Notes: a model not told the origin generated them from the letters alone. Counted from the stretch's first letter, positions 9,601-17,038 are shown. The stretch: 64,000 nt of DNA from Anaerolineales bacterium (GCA_020634875.1 JACKAX010000001.1:124001-188000); one strand, 5' to 3'. A program made the numbers and translations.

Positions 9601-9710
9601 GGGCCTTGAGCAAACGCGGACAAATAGGATGTCCACCCCACCGCAATCATAAGCAGGGCAACAATACCAAAGGCAAATAAAAGATAATGGGATTTGGGTT
9701 TGGAATTCAT
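6624..9710 (-). CDS. Secreted choice-of-anchor B protein with Ig-like and P-domain modules
   Basis: A 1028-residue exported protein. It has a signal peptide (residues 1-35), then a choice-of-anchor B beta-propeller-like domain (about 70-445) with LVIVD-like strands such as YALVGLTNGTSFVEVTNP and YAFVVSEASGHGMQVFDL. This is followed by Ig/fibronectin-like modules (~455-640), a proprotein-convertase P-like beta-sandwich (~645-790, ending LAGTWVLAVTDSAGGDTG) and two further beta-sandwich repeats. It ends FSVNIPIIYR. AGGAG lies 8 nt before the ATG. Residues of the propeller are identical to those in the next gene upstream. A surface or extracellular role is inferred; no catalytic site is evident. 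Confidence 0.85.
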   Translation of the reverse strand: MNSKPKSHYLLFAFGIVALLMIAVGWTSYLSAFAQGPDSDPSQMATEAAAVRMALMARMEREFQPDPLLDAPQTATPCVGGMAGIYPCLNVDLLAYMPLASIGGGSGANDIWGWTDPLDGKEYALVGLTNGTSFVEVTNPETPLYLGRLPTHTSNSTWRDIKVYNNYAFVVSEASGHGMQVFDLTRLRTVPNPPVNFTEDAFYGAFGNAHNLAINEETGFAYAIGSNTCSGGLHMINIQTPLSPSNAGCYSADGYTHDTQCVLFHGPDANYQGHEICFSANEDTLTVTDVSNKANPVLVARMPYAGSAYTHQGWLTEDHAFFLLDDELDEQNFGHNTRTRIWTLTDLTNPTIIGVEDGPNPSIDHNVYTHEGNAYMSNYTSGLQIFDLSDVANGQLVLAGFFDSYPSNNNANFNGSWSNYPYFTSGTVIHTGIGEGLFITRPVLNAQFALSASNTNFSICVAGSENTLVEVNAQNGYTGNVTLSTVNLPAGTTSTFAPNPVAAPGSSMFTVTVSTTSAGVYPFTVLGDDGILTDTLDASLSVFDGIPGVASLISPANGASDVGLQPNFQWSAVSGANAYFIEIATDASFTNIVDSATVATNSYTPSTNLAGNTLFFWRITAHNACGASPVSATFHFTTLAFLCRAPALPIADNTTATDTFVIGNTGTLQDLNVALNATHTYVGDLSFSLTHQDTGTSVTMIDRPGYTGAGFGCSGNNVAAELDDEGSDGPVENQCGSDPALFGHPTPNNPLSAFDGEDLAGTWVLAVTDSAGGDTGLLNEWCLVPTADTPPAPIIEVTPAALSSTQAPDTVVTTTLTLHNYGTADLTWEVTEAATPACSSPTDLPWVTVAPSTGTIGMGSATASTVTWASSGLSLGTYTGTLCVTSNDANNPLIAVPLALTVEAPPPNHGVALSGEAAAAGYVGTVVSYTLTMTNTGEVTDTFTLSVSGVWTVTVSVKNVTLGAGASMRVTVWVTVPGDVVAGASDATTVTATSQSDGSATASVTLTTTALALPPEEGFSVNIPIIYR
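8385..9568. repeat. 1.18-kb direct repeat, copy 1
   Basis: This segment matches 11052-12235 at a constant offset of 2667 bp, with only about two single-base differences seen by eye (near 9333 and 9548), both synonymous. It covers the choice-of-anchor B domain of the 6624-9710 gene. Confidence 0.9.
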
Positions 9711-9736
9711 CTACATAGCTCCTATAAAATGAAAGC

Positions 9737-9760
9737 CCATCCCCTCGTACGAGGGGATGG
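9737..9760 (-). terminator. 24-bp perfect palindrome between the two paralogous genes
   Basis: CCATCCCCTCGT and its exact complement form a perfect stem, with T-rich sequence on both sides. It lies just after the stop of the 9771 gene and before the ribosome binding site of the next gene. It may act as a terminator or partial attenuator. Confidence 0.6.
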
Positions 9761-9770
9761 ATAAAAAACT

Positions 9771-12374
9771 TTAGCGTTCTAGCACAGGCAAGTAAACAGG
9801 AAACATCTCGCTGGGTGGCGGTGTGGGGGTTGGTTCGATATAGGTACACCATGTCAGGAACAAATCCATCGCGACGCGGCGATATGTAGCGCTGTAAATG
9901 GCTTCCCACGGAAACGCCCAAAATGTGGTTTTGTATGTTTCGGTTTCTTTTACCAACCCGGCTCCATTGCCATTGTTGCCTACCATCCCCAGATTAGCCG
10001 TAGAATCTGGCACCACTGTATCAGCCTGATCGGAGAAGGGGTAGTAAAGCACGCGCGAGCCGAAGGAAGCGAAAAGGCCTTGCCCATTAGCATATCCGTA
10101 GTTTCCGTTGTCGTTGGTTATGCTATCCACACCGAGATAAGTTTGCATAAAACTCGTAAGTCCGCGATCATAGTAATAATCCTGACTGGAAAGGAACAGG
10201 CATCCACCATTATTATCCAACCAGGAAGATAATGCGAGTTCCCCCCCAGGGCCAGGTCCTGCCGCCCCGCCAAATTCATGCCCCGTGAACCAGATCACGA
10301 TCTCGTAGGGCGCAAGGTCAGCGAGGGTGGGTTCGTTGTCACTATTGGCCGTATCCCAGATGTAATAATCCTTCCCGAGGGCATCCAGCGCCTGGGTGTA
10401 GTAATTACGAACGTTGGGATTATTATCATCATCATCCACCAACAAGATCGGCGGGATAGCCTGAGTAGTAAAGCTGGAGATCGCCGAGACCGCGCCCTCT
10501 CCACAGGGGTTAAGCGTTCGTATCCGCCAATAATAGGTGGTCAGTTCATCAAAGCCGTATTTGGCAATATGTGAAGTTTCCGAGACATTAGCAGTGTACA
10601 CAATATCAGCAAAAGCGGCGTCGGAAGCAATTTCAAGGATATAAGAAACGCCTTGGATGCCTGCCTCCCAACTAAAGGTGATGGGAACCGGGAGATCAAA
10701 CGCGCCATCTACAGGAGTGGTGAGGGTAGCACTTGCGGGCAGGGCATCGTATACAACCAGGGATAGGTCCACCGTCTCGGTCAAGACTCCATCTGCAGCA
10801 GCAACTGTGAAGGGGTAAACACCTGCGGGCGTCGTGCTGACGGTAACAGTCAGGGTGCTGGAACCGGGTACGGCGACCATCTGAGGATCAAAGGTCGGGA
10901 TACTACCGACTGGTAGGTTATTCGCATTTAAGGTAACAGTGTTGGTATACCCGTGTTGTTCCGTCAAAGTGAACAAGGTGCTGGCATCACCGGGGGTACA
11001 GACGGTCATGGTTTCATCCGCGGCACTTAATGAAAAGGAAGGAGCCAGGGAAGGTCGCGTGATGAAGAGGCCTTCGCCGATGCCCGTGTGGATAACGGTA
11101 CCACTGGTGAAGTAGGGATAATTACTCCACGACCCATTGAAATTGGCATTGTTGTTGCTGGGATAGGAGTCAAAGAAACCCGCCAAAACCAACTGCCCAT
11201 TCGCCACATCAGACAGGTCGAATATCTGCAACCCACTGGTGTAGTTCGACATGTAGGCATTCCCCTCATGGGTGTACACGTTGTGGTCGATCGAAGGGTT
11301 GGGACCATCTTCCACGCCAATAATGGTCGGATTGGTCAGGTCGGTGAGGGTCCAGATGCGGGTCCGGGTGTTGTGCCCAAAGTTCTGTTCGTCAAGTTCA
11401 TCATCCAACAGGAAGAAGGCATGGTCTTCCGTCAACCAACCCTGATGGGTATAGGCTGACCCGGCATACGGCATCCGCGCGACCAACACCGGATTGGCTT
11501 TGTTGCTCACATCCGTGACTGTGAGCGTGTCTTCGTTGGCACTGAAACAGATTTCATGCCCCTGGTAGTTGGCATCCGGCCCATGAAAAAGCACACACTG
11601 CGTGTCGTGGGTGTACCCATCCGCACTGTAACACCCGGCATTGCTCGGGCTGAGCGGGGTTTGGATGTTGATCATGTGCAAGCCCCCGGAACACGTGTTG
11701 GAGCCAATGGCATAGGCAAACCCGGTCTCTTCATTGATGGCAAGGTTGTGGGCATTCCCAAATGCCCCGTAGAAGGCATCTTCCGTGAAGTTCACCGGGG
11801 GATTGGGCACTGTCCGCAGGCGGGTGAGGTCAAAGACCTGCATCCCATGTCCGCTGGCTTCCGAGACAACGAAGGCGTAGTTGTTGTAGACCTTGATGTC
11901 GCGCCAGGTGGAGTTGCTGGTGTGGGTGGGGAGCCGCCCCAGGTAGAGCGGGGTTTCGGGGTTGGTGACCTCCACAAAGGAGGTACCGTTGGTCAGCCCG
12001 ACGAGGGCGTATTCCTTGCCGTCAAGCGGGTCCGTCCAGCCCCAGATGTCGTTGGCCCCACTGCCCCCCCCGATGGAGGCGAGGGGCATGTAGGCCAGCA
12101 GGTCCACGTTCAGGCAGGGGTAGATGCCTGCCATGCCACCCACACACGGGGTCGCCGTTTGGGGGGCATCCAGCAGCGGGTCCGGCTGAAACTCGCGTTC
12201 CATCCGCGCCATCAATGCCATCCGCACCGCAGCTGTTTCATCCATACGAGGCGGGTCAGCGGGATCAGGCGTTTGTGCGAAAACTGGATGGTGAGCAACG
12301 TTGAGTACCACCATCACACTCAGGCAAAAGAGGATCAAGCCTCCCAGCCACTGATTCCTGGAAAGTGAAATCAT
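9771..12374 (-). CDS. Secreted choice-of-anchor B protein with ThuA/amidotransferase-like C-terminal module
   Basis: An 867-residue exported protein. The ATG at 12374 has AGGAG 9 nt upstream and starts a clean signal peptide (MISLSRNQWLGGLILF to VFAQ), so the longer reading from 12446 is rejected. After a short linker come about 395 residues identical to the downstream paralog (choice-of-anchor B domain). The rest differs: an Ig-like module, a fibronectin-like module (~555-640), then a module beginning ILLVDDDDNNPNVRNYY that resembles glutamine-amidotransferase/ThuA-like folds of secreted peptidases. The protein ends MFPVYLPVLER. The terminal module assignment is tentative. Confidence 0.85.
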   Translation of the reverse strand: MISLSRNQWLGGLILFCLSVMVVLNVAHHPVFAQTPDPADPPRMDETAAVRMALMARMEREFQPDPLLDAPQTATPCVGGMAGIYPCLNVDLLAYMPLASIGGGSGANDIWGWTDPLDGKEYALVGLTNGTSFVEVTNPETPLYLGRLPTHTSNSTWRDIKVYNNYAFVVSEASGHGMQVFDLTRLRTVPNPPVNFTEDAFYGAFGNAHNLAINEETGFAYAIGSNTCSGGLHMINIQTPLSPSNAGCYSADGYTHDTQCVLFHGPDANYQGHEICFSANEDTLTVTDVSNKANPVLVARMPYAGSAYTHQGWLTEDHAFFLLDDELDEQNFGHNTRTRIWTLTDLTNPTIIGVEDGPNPSIDHNVYTHEGNAYMSNYTSGLQIFDLSDVANGQLVLAGFFDSYPSNNNANFNGSWSNYPYFTSGTVIHTGIGEGLFITRPSLAPSFSLSAADETMTVCTPGDASTLFTLTEQHGYTNTVTLNANNLPVGSIPTFDPQMVAVPGSSTLTVTVSTTPAGVYPFTVAAADGVLTETVDLSLVVYDALPASATLTTPVDGAFDLPVPITFSWEAGIQGVSYILEIASDAAFADIVYTANVSETSHIAKYGFDELTTYYWRIRTLNPCGEGAVSAISSFTTQAIPPILLVDDDDNNPNVRNYYTQALDALGKDYYIWDTANSDNEPTLADLAPYEIVIWFTGHEFGGAAGPGPGGELALSSWLDNNGGCLFLSSQDYYYDRGLTSFMQTYLGVDSITNDNGNYGYANGQGLFASFGSRVLYYPFSDQADTVVPDSTANLGMVGNNGNGAGLVKETETYKTTFWAFPWEAIYSATYRRVAMDLFLTWCTYIEPTPTPPPSEMFPVYLPVLER
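11052..12235. repeat. 1.18-kb direct repeat, copy 2
   Basis: Partner of 8385-9568. The edges are sharp: upstream of GGTCGCGTGATGAAG and downstream of CCGCACCGCAGCTG the two genes have clearly different sequence, as expected from domain-level duplication or gene conversion. Confidence 0.9.
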
Positions 12375-12418
12375 AAGCGTATTCTCCTGTATAAATATGC
12401 GGGAATGGGCAAGCGCGA

Positions 12419-12446
12419 ATAGTAACATAAATCTGTGGGTAAACAA
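12419..12446 (-). promoter_or_regulatory. Candidate promoter of the choice-of-anchor B genes
   Basis: On the minus strand TTGTTT (12446-12441) and TACTAT (12424-12419) are separated by 16 bp, about 45 nt before the ATG at 12374. It is divergent from the DM13 promoter. Confidence 0.4.
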
Positions 12447-12493
12447 CCTTTAAATTTTCCCCCCAATCTGCCTACATCACAAAAAGGAAACCT

Positions 12494-12525
12494 GTAAGAA
12501 ACTCGTAATTCCTCTGCACTACAAT
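12494..12525 (+). promoter_or_regulatory. Shared promoter/operator motif, copy 1 (upstream of DM13 gene)
   Basis: GTAA at 12494 and GTAA at 12505 form a direct repeat 11 bp apart, followed by TCGTAATT (12503-12510), six bases, and CACTACAAT (12517-12525), whose TACAAT looks like a -10 box. The same TCGTAATT-N6-CACTACAAT string occurs before the thioredoxin-like gene at 15270-15292. Direct repeats with 11-bp phasing are typical of OmpR/PhoB regulators, and one is encoded between the two sites. Confidence 0.6.
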
Positions 12526-12557
12526 CCAAAACAACCTCGCAACAAGGAGTTTTTACA

Positions 12558-13160
12558 ATGAAGAAACGAACCTGGCTTATTCTAGTTGGTCTGCTGATTG
12601 TCCTTCCCATCGGCTGGTATCTTATCTCCCCCCTCTTTATCAACAAAACCGTTGACGAAGATTTCCCCGTCGTCCCGACCACGGAAACCCAACCCCAGCC
12701 CACCGTTCCCGCGGTCGCCATTGCCCCAACAAATATTGCCGCTCCGACAGACACCGCCCCCCAAGCGGATACCCTGTCCCAAGACCCAAATGCGCCGCTG
12801 CCCACCGACATGATCCTTCTCGCCCAGGGTGAAATTTACGATCTCGCCCACGAAGGTGTTGGCACGGCCAGCCTCTACCAACTCGCCGACGGGAGCCGTA
12901 TCTTGCGCTTTGAAAACTTTGAAGTCCTCAACGGCCCGGACTTGCGCGTCTACCTCGCCGCCGATGACCCAATTCCGAACACCGTTGGCTCGGAACTGGC
13001 AGGCGGGCTTGACCTGGGTGCGCTCAAAGGCAACCTGGGCGACCAAAACTACCCCATCCCCGCTGACCTTGACCTCAGCCTCTATAAATCCGTCGTTATC
13101 TGGTGCCGGGCATTTCGCGTCGGCTTCAACGCCGCCCCCCTCCGTGCCCCCCAGTCTTAA
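12558..13160 (+). CDS. DM13 domain membrane-anchored protein
   Basis: A 200-residue protein with an N-terminal membrane anchor (residues 4-27), a long proline/threonine-rich linker, and a C-terminal DM13 domain from about residue 93 (GEIYDLAHEGVGTASLYQ, FENFEVLNGPDLRVYLAAD). The near-C-terminal VVIWCRAF includes the conserved cysteine of the family, which has been proposed to act in extracytoplasmic electron transfer. AAGGAG precedes the ATG. It is first in a plus-strand group with a two-component system and shares a promoter motif with the thioredoxin-like gene downstream, so a common extracytoplasmic redox stress response is plausible. Confidence 0.87.
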   Translation: MKKRTWLILVGLLIVLPIGWYLISPLFINKTVDEDFPVVPTTETQPQPTVPAVAIAPTNIAAPTDTAPQADTLSQDPNAPLPTDMILLAQGEIYDLAHEGVGTASLYQLADGSRILRFENFEVLNGPDLRVYLAADDPIPNTVGSELAGGLDLGALKGNLGDQNYPIPADLDLSLYKSVVIWCRAFRVGFNAAPLRAPQS

Positions 13161-13205
13161 CCTTGATGGGGTTCTGTAGTGATTACCACGCCCGGCCTTG
13201 TGAAT

Positions 13206-13237
13206 GGGTATTCGGTATAATCAAAGGATAAATACCC
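13206..13237 (+). promoter_or_regulatory. -10 box inside an inverted repeat before the response regulator gene
   Basis: GGGTATT (13206-13212) and AATACCC (13231-13237) flank a TATAAT hexamer at 13216-13221, about 35 nt before the ATG. An operator embracing the promoter is plausible. Confidence 0.45.
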
Positions 13238-13253
13238 TTTTCAGGACTTTCTC

Positions 13254-13961
13254 ATGCCCCTTGCCAAATCCATCCTTGTCGTAGATGATGAAACCACCAT
13301 CCGTGAAGTTGTCCGCCGCTATTTGGAGCGTGACGGCTTCAAAGTACGCGAAGCCGCCGATGGCTATGCCTGTCTCGATGCCCTCGCCGAACACATACCC
13401 GATCTCATCGTGCTTGACCTTATGCTCCCCGGCATTGACGGTCTCACCATCACTCGCCAATTACGCTTGAATCCCAAATATAAGGGCATCCCTATCGTTA
13501 TGCTCACCGCCAAGGGAGAAACCAACGACCGGATACGCGGTCTTGACCTCGGGGCGGATGACTACATCCCAAAACCCTTCGCCCCGCGCGAGGTGGTCTC
13601 CCGCGTGAACGCCGTCCTTCGGCGCGCCGGGAGTACCCTCATCGAACCGGGCGAACGTCTCGACCTCGGTGCGCTGACGATAGATGCGGGTGCGCGCACC
13701 GTTTCTATTAGCAACCAAAATATCGCCCTCAGCGCCAAAGAGTTTGACCTGCTGTATCATTTTGCCCAACACCCCAGGCAAGTCTTTACCCGCGAGCAAC
13801 TCCTCGAACAAGTTTGGGGCTATGAATTCTTCGGTGATGCCTCCACCGTCACCGTTCACATCCGTCGCCTCCGCGAAAAAATCGAGGCCGACCCGTCCGA
13901 TCCAAAGTACATTATGACGGTTTGGGGCGTGGGATATAAATTTGAATTCAGTAACGAGTAA
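13254..13961 (+). CDS. OmpR/PhoB-family response regulator
   Basis: A 235-residue two-domain regulator. Receiver domain at residues ~5-118, with acidic pair VDDE, phospho-acceptor aspartate in LIVLDLMLPGIDG, and the conserved MLTAKG and KPF motifs. C-terminal winged helix at ~135-232 with REQLLEQVWGYEF, TVTVHIRRLREKIE and GVGYKF. It binds direct repeats when phosphorylated. The partner histidine kinase gene follows in the same direction, separated by a repeat hairpin. Its likely targets include the flanking DM13 and thioredoxin-like genes, whose promoters share 11-bp-phased repeats. Confidence 0.95.
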   Translation: MPLAKSILVVDDETTIREVVRRYLERDGFKVREAADGYACLDALAEHIPDLIVLDLMLPGIDGLTITRQLRLNPKYKGIPIVMLTAKGETNDRIRGLDLGADDYIPKPFAPREVVSRVNAVLRRAGSTLIEPGERLDLGALTIDAGARTVSISNQNIALSAKEFDLLYHFAQHPRQVFTREQLLEQVWGYEFFGDASTVTVHIRRLREKIEADPSDPKYIMTVWGVGYKFEFSNE

Positions 13962-13966
13962 CGCAT

Positions 13967-14015
13967 GATGAGTGATGAAGTGATAAGTAAGGTACTTATC
14001 ACTTCATCACTCATC
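13967..14015. repeat. Family A hairpin repeat (A1) between response regulator and kinase
   Basis: A perfect 23-bp inverted repeat: 13967-13989 pairs with 13993-14015 around a 3-nt loop. The arms are built from GATAAGT / GATGAAGT / GATGAGT words. More single-arm words (ACTTTATCACTT) lead up to the kinase ATG at 14028. Other copies of this family are at 19381, 21507, 22403, 51404 and 52450. Confidence 0.85.
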
Positions 14016-14027
14016 ACTTTATCACTT

Positions 14028-15275
14028 ATGAACCGTCTCCTCCTCTACCTACTCACAATCCTCGCTATCCTTGGCTTTACGTTGGGGCTTGTTTACCTCG
14101 TCATGCACCCGCCGATGGGGGATTTGCTTTCACTGGCAGAATTGCTGGCAGTGACTGGATTAATTTCGGGCGGGGTTGGGTTCGCCTCGCACAGGATGGG
14201 GTGGTGGCGGCGCTTTTCTAGTGTCGCGCAAGCGTTGGCGGTCAGTTATCTGCTTGCAGGGGGGTTGACGTTGATCAACGTGTGGGTCACCGCGCGGCTG
14301 ATGTTTATCAACCAACACGATTTTGTCCTGGCAACAATGCTGTTGCTGTTTGCAAGCGGCATTTCTGTCGCGTTTGGGTATTTCATTTCGACTTCCATCA
14401 CGCAGGCGCTACACAATTTGATGAAAGGGGCCGAAAAATTGAGCGAGGGAGATTTTTCCACGCGCGTACCTGTGGTGGGGAATGACGAGGTTTCCCACCT
14501 TGCTCATTCTTTTAATATGATGGCCGCGCGCCTTGAACAAGCCCGCGAAGCCGAACGCACCTTGGACGAAGCCCGCCGCAACCTGGTAGCCTGGGCCTCG
14601 CACGACCTCCGTACTCCTCTCGCATCCCTTCGCGCGATGCTCGACGCCCTGGCCGAAGGGGTGGTGGACGATCCCGAAACCGTTGCGCGTTACCTCCAGC
14701 AAAGCCAACAGGAAACCAACCGGATGAGTGCCTTGATTGATGACCTGTTTGAACTGGCCCAGATTGACGCAGGGGGGTTGGAACTCCAGCGCGAGGCCGC
14801 GTCCCTGTCCGACTTGATTTCCGATACCTTGGGCGGGTTTGCCGCCCGCGCGGTGGAACGGAATCTGGCGCTGACGGGGGAAGTTGCCCCAGAAGTGGAT
14901 CCCGTATGGATGGCACCGGGCAAGATCAGCCGGGTGTTTAGGAATTTGATCGAGAACGCGATCCGGCACACGCCCGCGGGAGGGGAGATTCACGTCCGCG
15001 CGGGGGTGGAAAGTGGTTCGGTCGTGGTAACCGTCGCGGACAGCGGGATGGGAATTCCGGCAGAGGATTTGCCACACATTTTTGACCGGTTCTATCGCGG
15101 GGAAAAGAGCCGTTCGCGCGAGGGGTATTCCAGCGGCGGGGCCGGCCTGGGATTGGCGATTGCAAAAGGGATCGTGGAGGCCCACGGGGGGCAGATATGG
15201 GTAGAGAGTGCCGTGGGGCGGGGAACGGTGATGCGGTTTTCGCTACCAAAAACTCCTTCCTTAATACTTTCGTAA
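14028..15275 (+). CDS. Sensor histidine kinase (HAMP, HisKA, HATPase)
   Basis: A 415-residue membrane kinase. Two or more helices in the first ~125 residues are followed by HAMP (about 110-180, LSEGDFSTRVPVVGNDEVSH), a HisKA helix pair with the phosphorylated histidine in ASHDLRTPLASL, and a HATPase_c domain with NLIENAIRHTP, DSGMGIP and GGAGLGLAIAKG. The ATG at 14028 (MNRLLLYLL) is preferred because the in-frame upstream ATG at 13965 would translate the repeat hairpin. It most likely phosphorylates the adjacent OmpR-type regulator. No extracytoplasmic sensor domain of any size is seen, so it may sense membrane or redox state. Confidence 0.93.
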   Translation: MNRLLLYLLTILAILGFTLGLVYLVMHPPMGDLLSLAELLAVTGLISGGVGFASHRMGWWRRFSSVAQALAVSYLLAGGLTLINVWVTARLMFINQHDFVLATMLLLFASGISVAFGYFISTSITQALHNLMKGAEKLSEGDFSTRVPVVGNDEVSHLAHSFNMMAARLEQAREAERTLDEARRNLVAWASHDLRTPLASLRAMLDALAEGVVDDPETVARYLQQSQQETNRMSALIDDLFELAQIDAGGLELQREAASLSDLISDTLGGFAARAVERNLALTGEVAPEVDPVWMAPGKISRVFRNLIENAIRHTPAGGEIHVRAGVESGSVVVTVADSGMGIPAEDLPHIFDRFYRGEKSRSREGYSSGGAGLGLAIAKGIVEAHGGQIWVESAVGRGTVMRFSLPKTPSLILS

Positions 15276-15292
15276 TTTCCTTTCACTACAAT
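15261..15292 (+). promoter_or_regulatory. Shared promoter/operator motif, copy 2 (upstream of thioredoxin-like gene)
   Basis: TTAA (15261) and GTAA (15272) are 11 bp apart, followed by TCGTAATT (15270-15277), six bases and CACTACAAT (15284-15292). The spacing is identical to the copy at 12494-12525. Confidence 0.6.
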
Positions 15293-15329
15293 TCGGGGTG
15301 TAATGAAACGTATTTTTAGAGAGACGAAC

Positions 15330-15935
15330 ATGAGAAAATGGTTTTTGATCCCCTTGCTTTTATTGTTGGCGGGGTGTGCGGGAGCCTCCGCCACCTCGCC
15401 GGGTGATGTTGCGGCTCTGCCCAAAGCGACCTCTCAACCCATTCTTTCTTCTGACCCTATCCAAGTGGAGCCTGCTGTGAACCTTCCCAACCTTGGCCCT
15501 GCCCCAGAATTGCAAAATGACATCTGGCTCAACACGCCCGAACCCCTGCGCCTTGCTAGCCTGCGCGGTAAAGTTGTCCTGCTGGATATGTGGACGTTTG
15601 GATGTTACAACTGTAAAAACGTGATCCCTTCTTTACGCGAGTGGCACAGTACATATAAAGATCAGGGCCTGGTGGTGATCGGCAATCATTATCCCGAATT
15701 TAGCTACGAAGAGGATTTGGGCAATCTGAAACAGGCCATCATTCAATTGGATATTCCTTATCCGGTGGCACAAGATAATGAACGTTTAACCTGGGGCGCC
15801 TATAATAATCGCTACTGGCCCACCCTCTATCTGATTGATAAAAATGGCAACCTGCGCTACTCCCATATCGGCGAGGGCGCTTATGATGAAACCGAAGCGG
15901 CGATTGTCGCGCTTCTGAATGAGTCCTATCCATAA
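15330..15935 (+). CDS. Thioredoxin-like (TlpA/redoxin family) lipoprotein
   Basis: A 201-residue lipoprotein. The start at 15330 gives a proper signal (MRKWFLIPLLLLLAGC) with an AGAGAG element upstream, while the ATG at 15303 lies too close to the -10 box. The mature part is a redoxin domain with the active-site motif TFGCYNCKNVIPSL (CYNC) and a cis-proline region at RYWPTLYLID. It is predicted to act as an extracytoplasmic thiol-disulfide oxidoreductase. The promoter shares a motif with the DM13 gene, and MsrPQ genes follow, which together suggest an envelope redox-repair module. Confidence 0.88.
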   Translation: MRKWFLIPLLLLLAGCAGASATSPGDVAALPKATSQPILSSDPIQVEPAVNLPNLGPAPELQNDIWLNTPEPLRLASLRGKVVLLDMWTFGCYNCKNVIPSLREWHSTYKDQGLVVIGNHYPEFSYEEDLGNLKQAIIQLDIPYPVAQDNERLTWGAYNNRYWPTLYLIDKNGNLRYSHIGEGAYDETEAAIVALLNESYP

Positions 15936-15945
15936 TTTTTTTATC

Positions 15946-16000
15946 GCCACGAATTTACCCCAAAAAGGAACACTTCAAAACCATTCGTACAATTCGTGGC
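15946..16000. repeat. Family E hairpin repeat (GCCACGAATT arms)
   Basis: GCCACGAATT (15946-15955) and AATTCGTGGC (15991-16000) are perfect inverted arms, with an extra ATTCGTAC word inside. The repeat starts 11 bp after the stop of the thioredoxin-like gene and ends just before msrP. Confidence 0.65.
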
Positions 16001-16015
16001 AAAAGAGAAATCCTG

Positions 16016-17008
16016 ATGATCAAAATTCCTTCCTCCGAAATTACCCCTGAACATGTTTTCCTCAACCGCCGCGCTTTTCTGAAAAGTATGGGTGTGGTCA
16101 CCGCGGGTGCGCTGGCTCTCGCTGCGTGCGCCCCGTCCGAACCTACCGAGGAGGCAGCTTCCTCTCCCAACTCTGCCACTTCATCCGGTGCCCAATCGCC
16201 TGATCCTGCCGATCCTACAACCCTCCAGGCTAGCGCATCCACCGATGAACTCGGCGACCCGCTTAACACCTACAAAGAAATAACCAACTTCAATAACTTC
16301 TACGAATTTAGTTTGGACAAAGAAAACGTAGCGAAACTCTCCCGCGACTTTAAAGCCTCTCCGTGGACGGTCGAAGTCAGTGGCCTGGTCAACAACCCCC
16401 AAACCTTTGACATTAACGACCTTCGCACCATGTTTGACCAGGAAGAGCGCATCTACCGTCTGCGCTGTGTTGAAGCCTGGAGTATGGTCATTCCCTGGAT
16501 GGGCTTTCCCATTCACAAACTGCTCGATGTCGTCCAACCCAAAGCCGAGGCCAAGTATCTGCGCTTTGAAACCTTACAGGACCCTGAACAATTCCCCGAA
16601 CAAAAATATGGGCGTTTTGAATGGCCTTACGTTGAGGGGCTCCGCATGGACGAAGCGATGAATGATCTCGCCATCCTTGCCACCGGAATATATGGCAAAG
16701 AACTCCTGCCCCAAAACGGTGCCCCCCTCCGGCTCGTTGTCCCCTGGAAATACGGCTTTAAGAGCATAAAATCTATCGTTCGCATTGTCTTGAGTGAAGG
16801 CCAACCCAGTTCTTTCTGGATGCGCGCGGCCCCCAACGAATACGGCTTCTATGCCAATGTCAACCCCGATGTACCCCATCCTCGCTGGTCACAAGCCTCC
16901 GAACGCCGCATTGGCGAAATCGGTCGCCGCCCCACCCTCAAATTCAACGGCTACGAAGAAGAAGTTGCTCACCTTTACGACGGCATGGACCTGGCGAAAA
17001 ACTTCTAA
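16016..17008 (+). CDS. msrP: Protein-methionine-sulfoxide reductase catalytic subunit MsrP (molybdopterin)
   Basis: A 330-residue molybdenum enzyme of the YedY/MsrP family, which repairs oxidised methionines in exported proteins. The N-terminus has a twin-arginine signal (NRRAFLKSMG) followed by LALAAC, so it may be a Tat-exported lipoprotein. The catalytic domain has FNNFYEFSLDKENVA and the molybdenum-coordinating cysteine in YRLRCVEAWSMVIPW, and later PWKYGFKSIKSI. The membrane partner gene msrQ follows after 30 bp. A short Ser/Pro/Ala-rich linker after the cysteine supports membrane anchoring. Confidence 0.93.
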   Translation: MIKIPSSEITPEHVFLNRRAFLKSMGVVTAGALALAACAPSEPTEEAASSPNSATSSGAQSPDPADPTTLQASASTDELGDPLNTYKEITNFNNFYEFSLDKENVAKLSRDFKASPWTVEVSGLVNNPQTFDINDLRTMFDQEERIYRLRCVEAWSMVIPWMGFPIHKLLDVVQPKAEAKYLRFETLQDPEQFPEQKYGRFEWPYVEGLRMDEAMNDLAILATGIYGKELLPQNGAPLRLVVPWKYGFKSIKSIVRIVLSEGQPSSFWMRAAPNEYGFYANVNPDVPHPRWSQASERRIGEIGRRPTLKFNGYEEEVAHLYDGMDLAKNF

Positions 17009-17038
17009 CCAATTAAACCGAACAATCAACTACCTCCC

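Noticed and set aside
6984..9680. Several long plus-strand frames over the secreted protein gene
   Set aside because: Gly- and Pro-rich shadow frames of the minus-strand gene; no start signals or families.
13965..14027. N-terminal extension of the histidine kinase
   Set aside because: It would translate through the repeat hairpin; the ATG at 14028 begins the membrane anchor.
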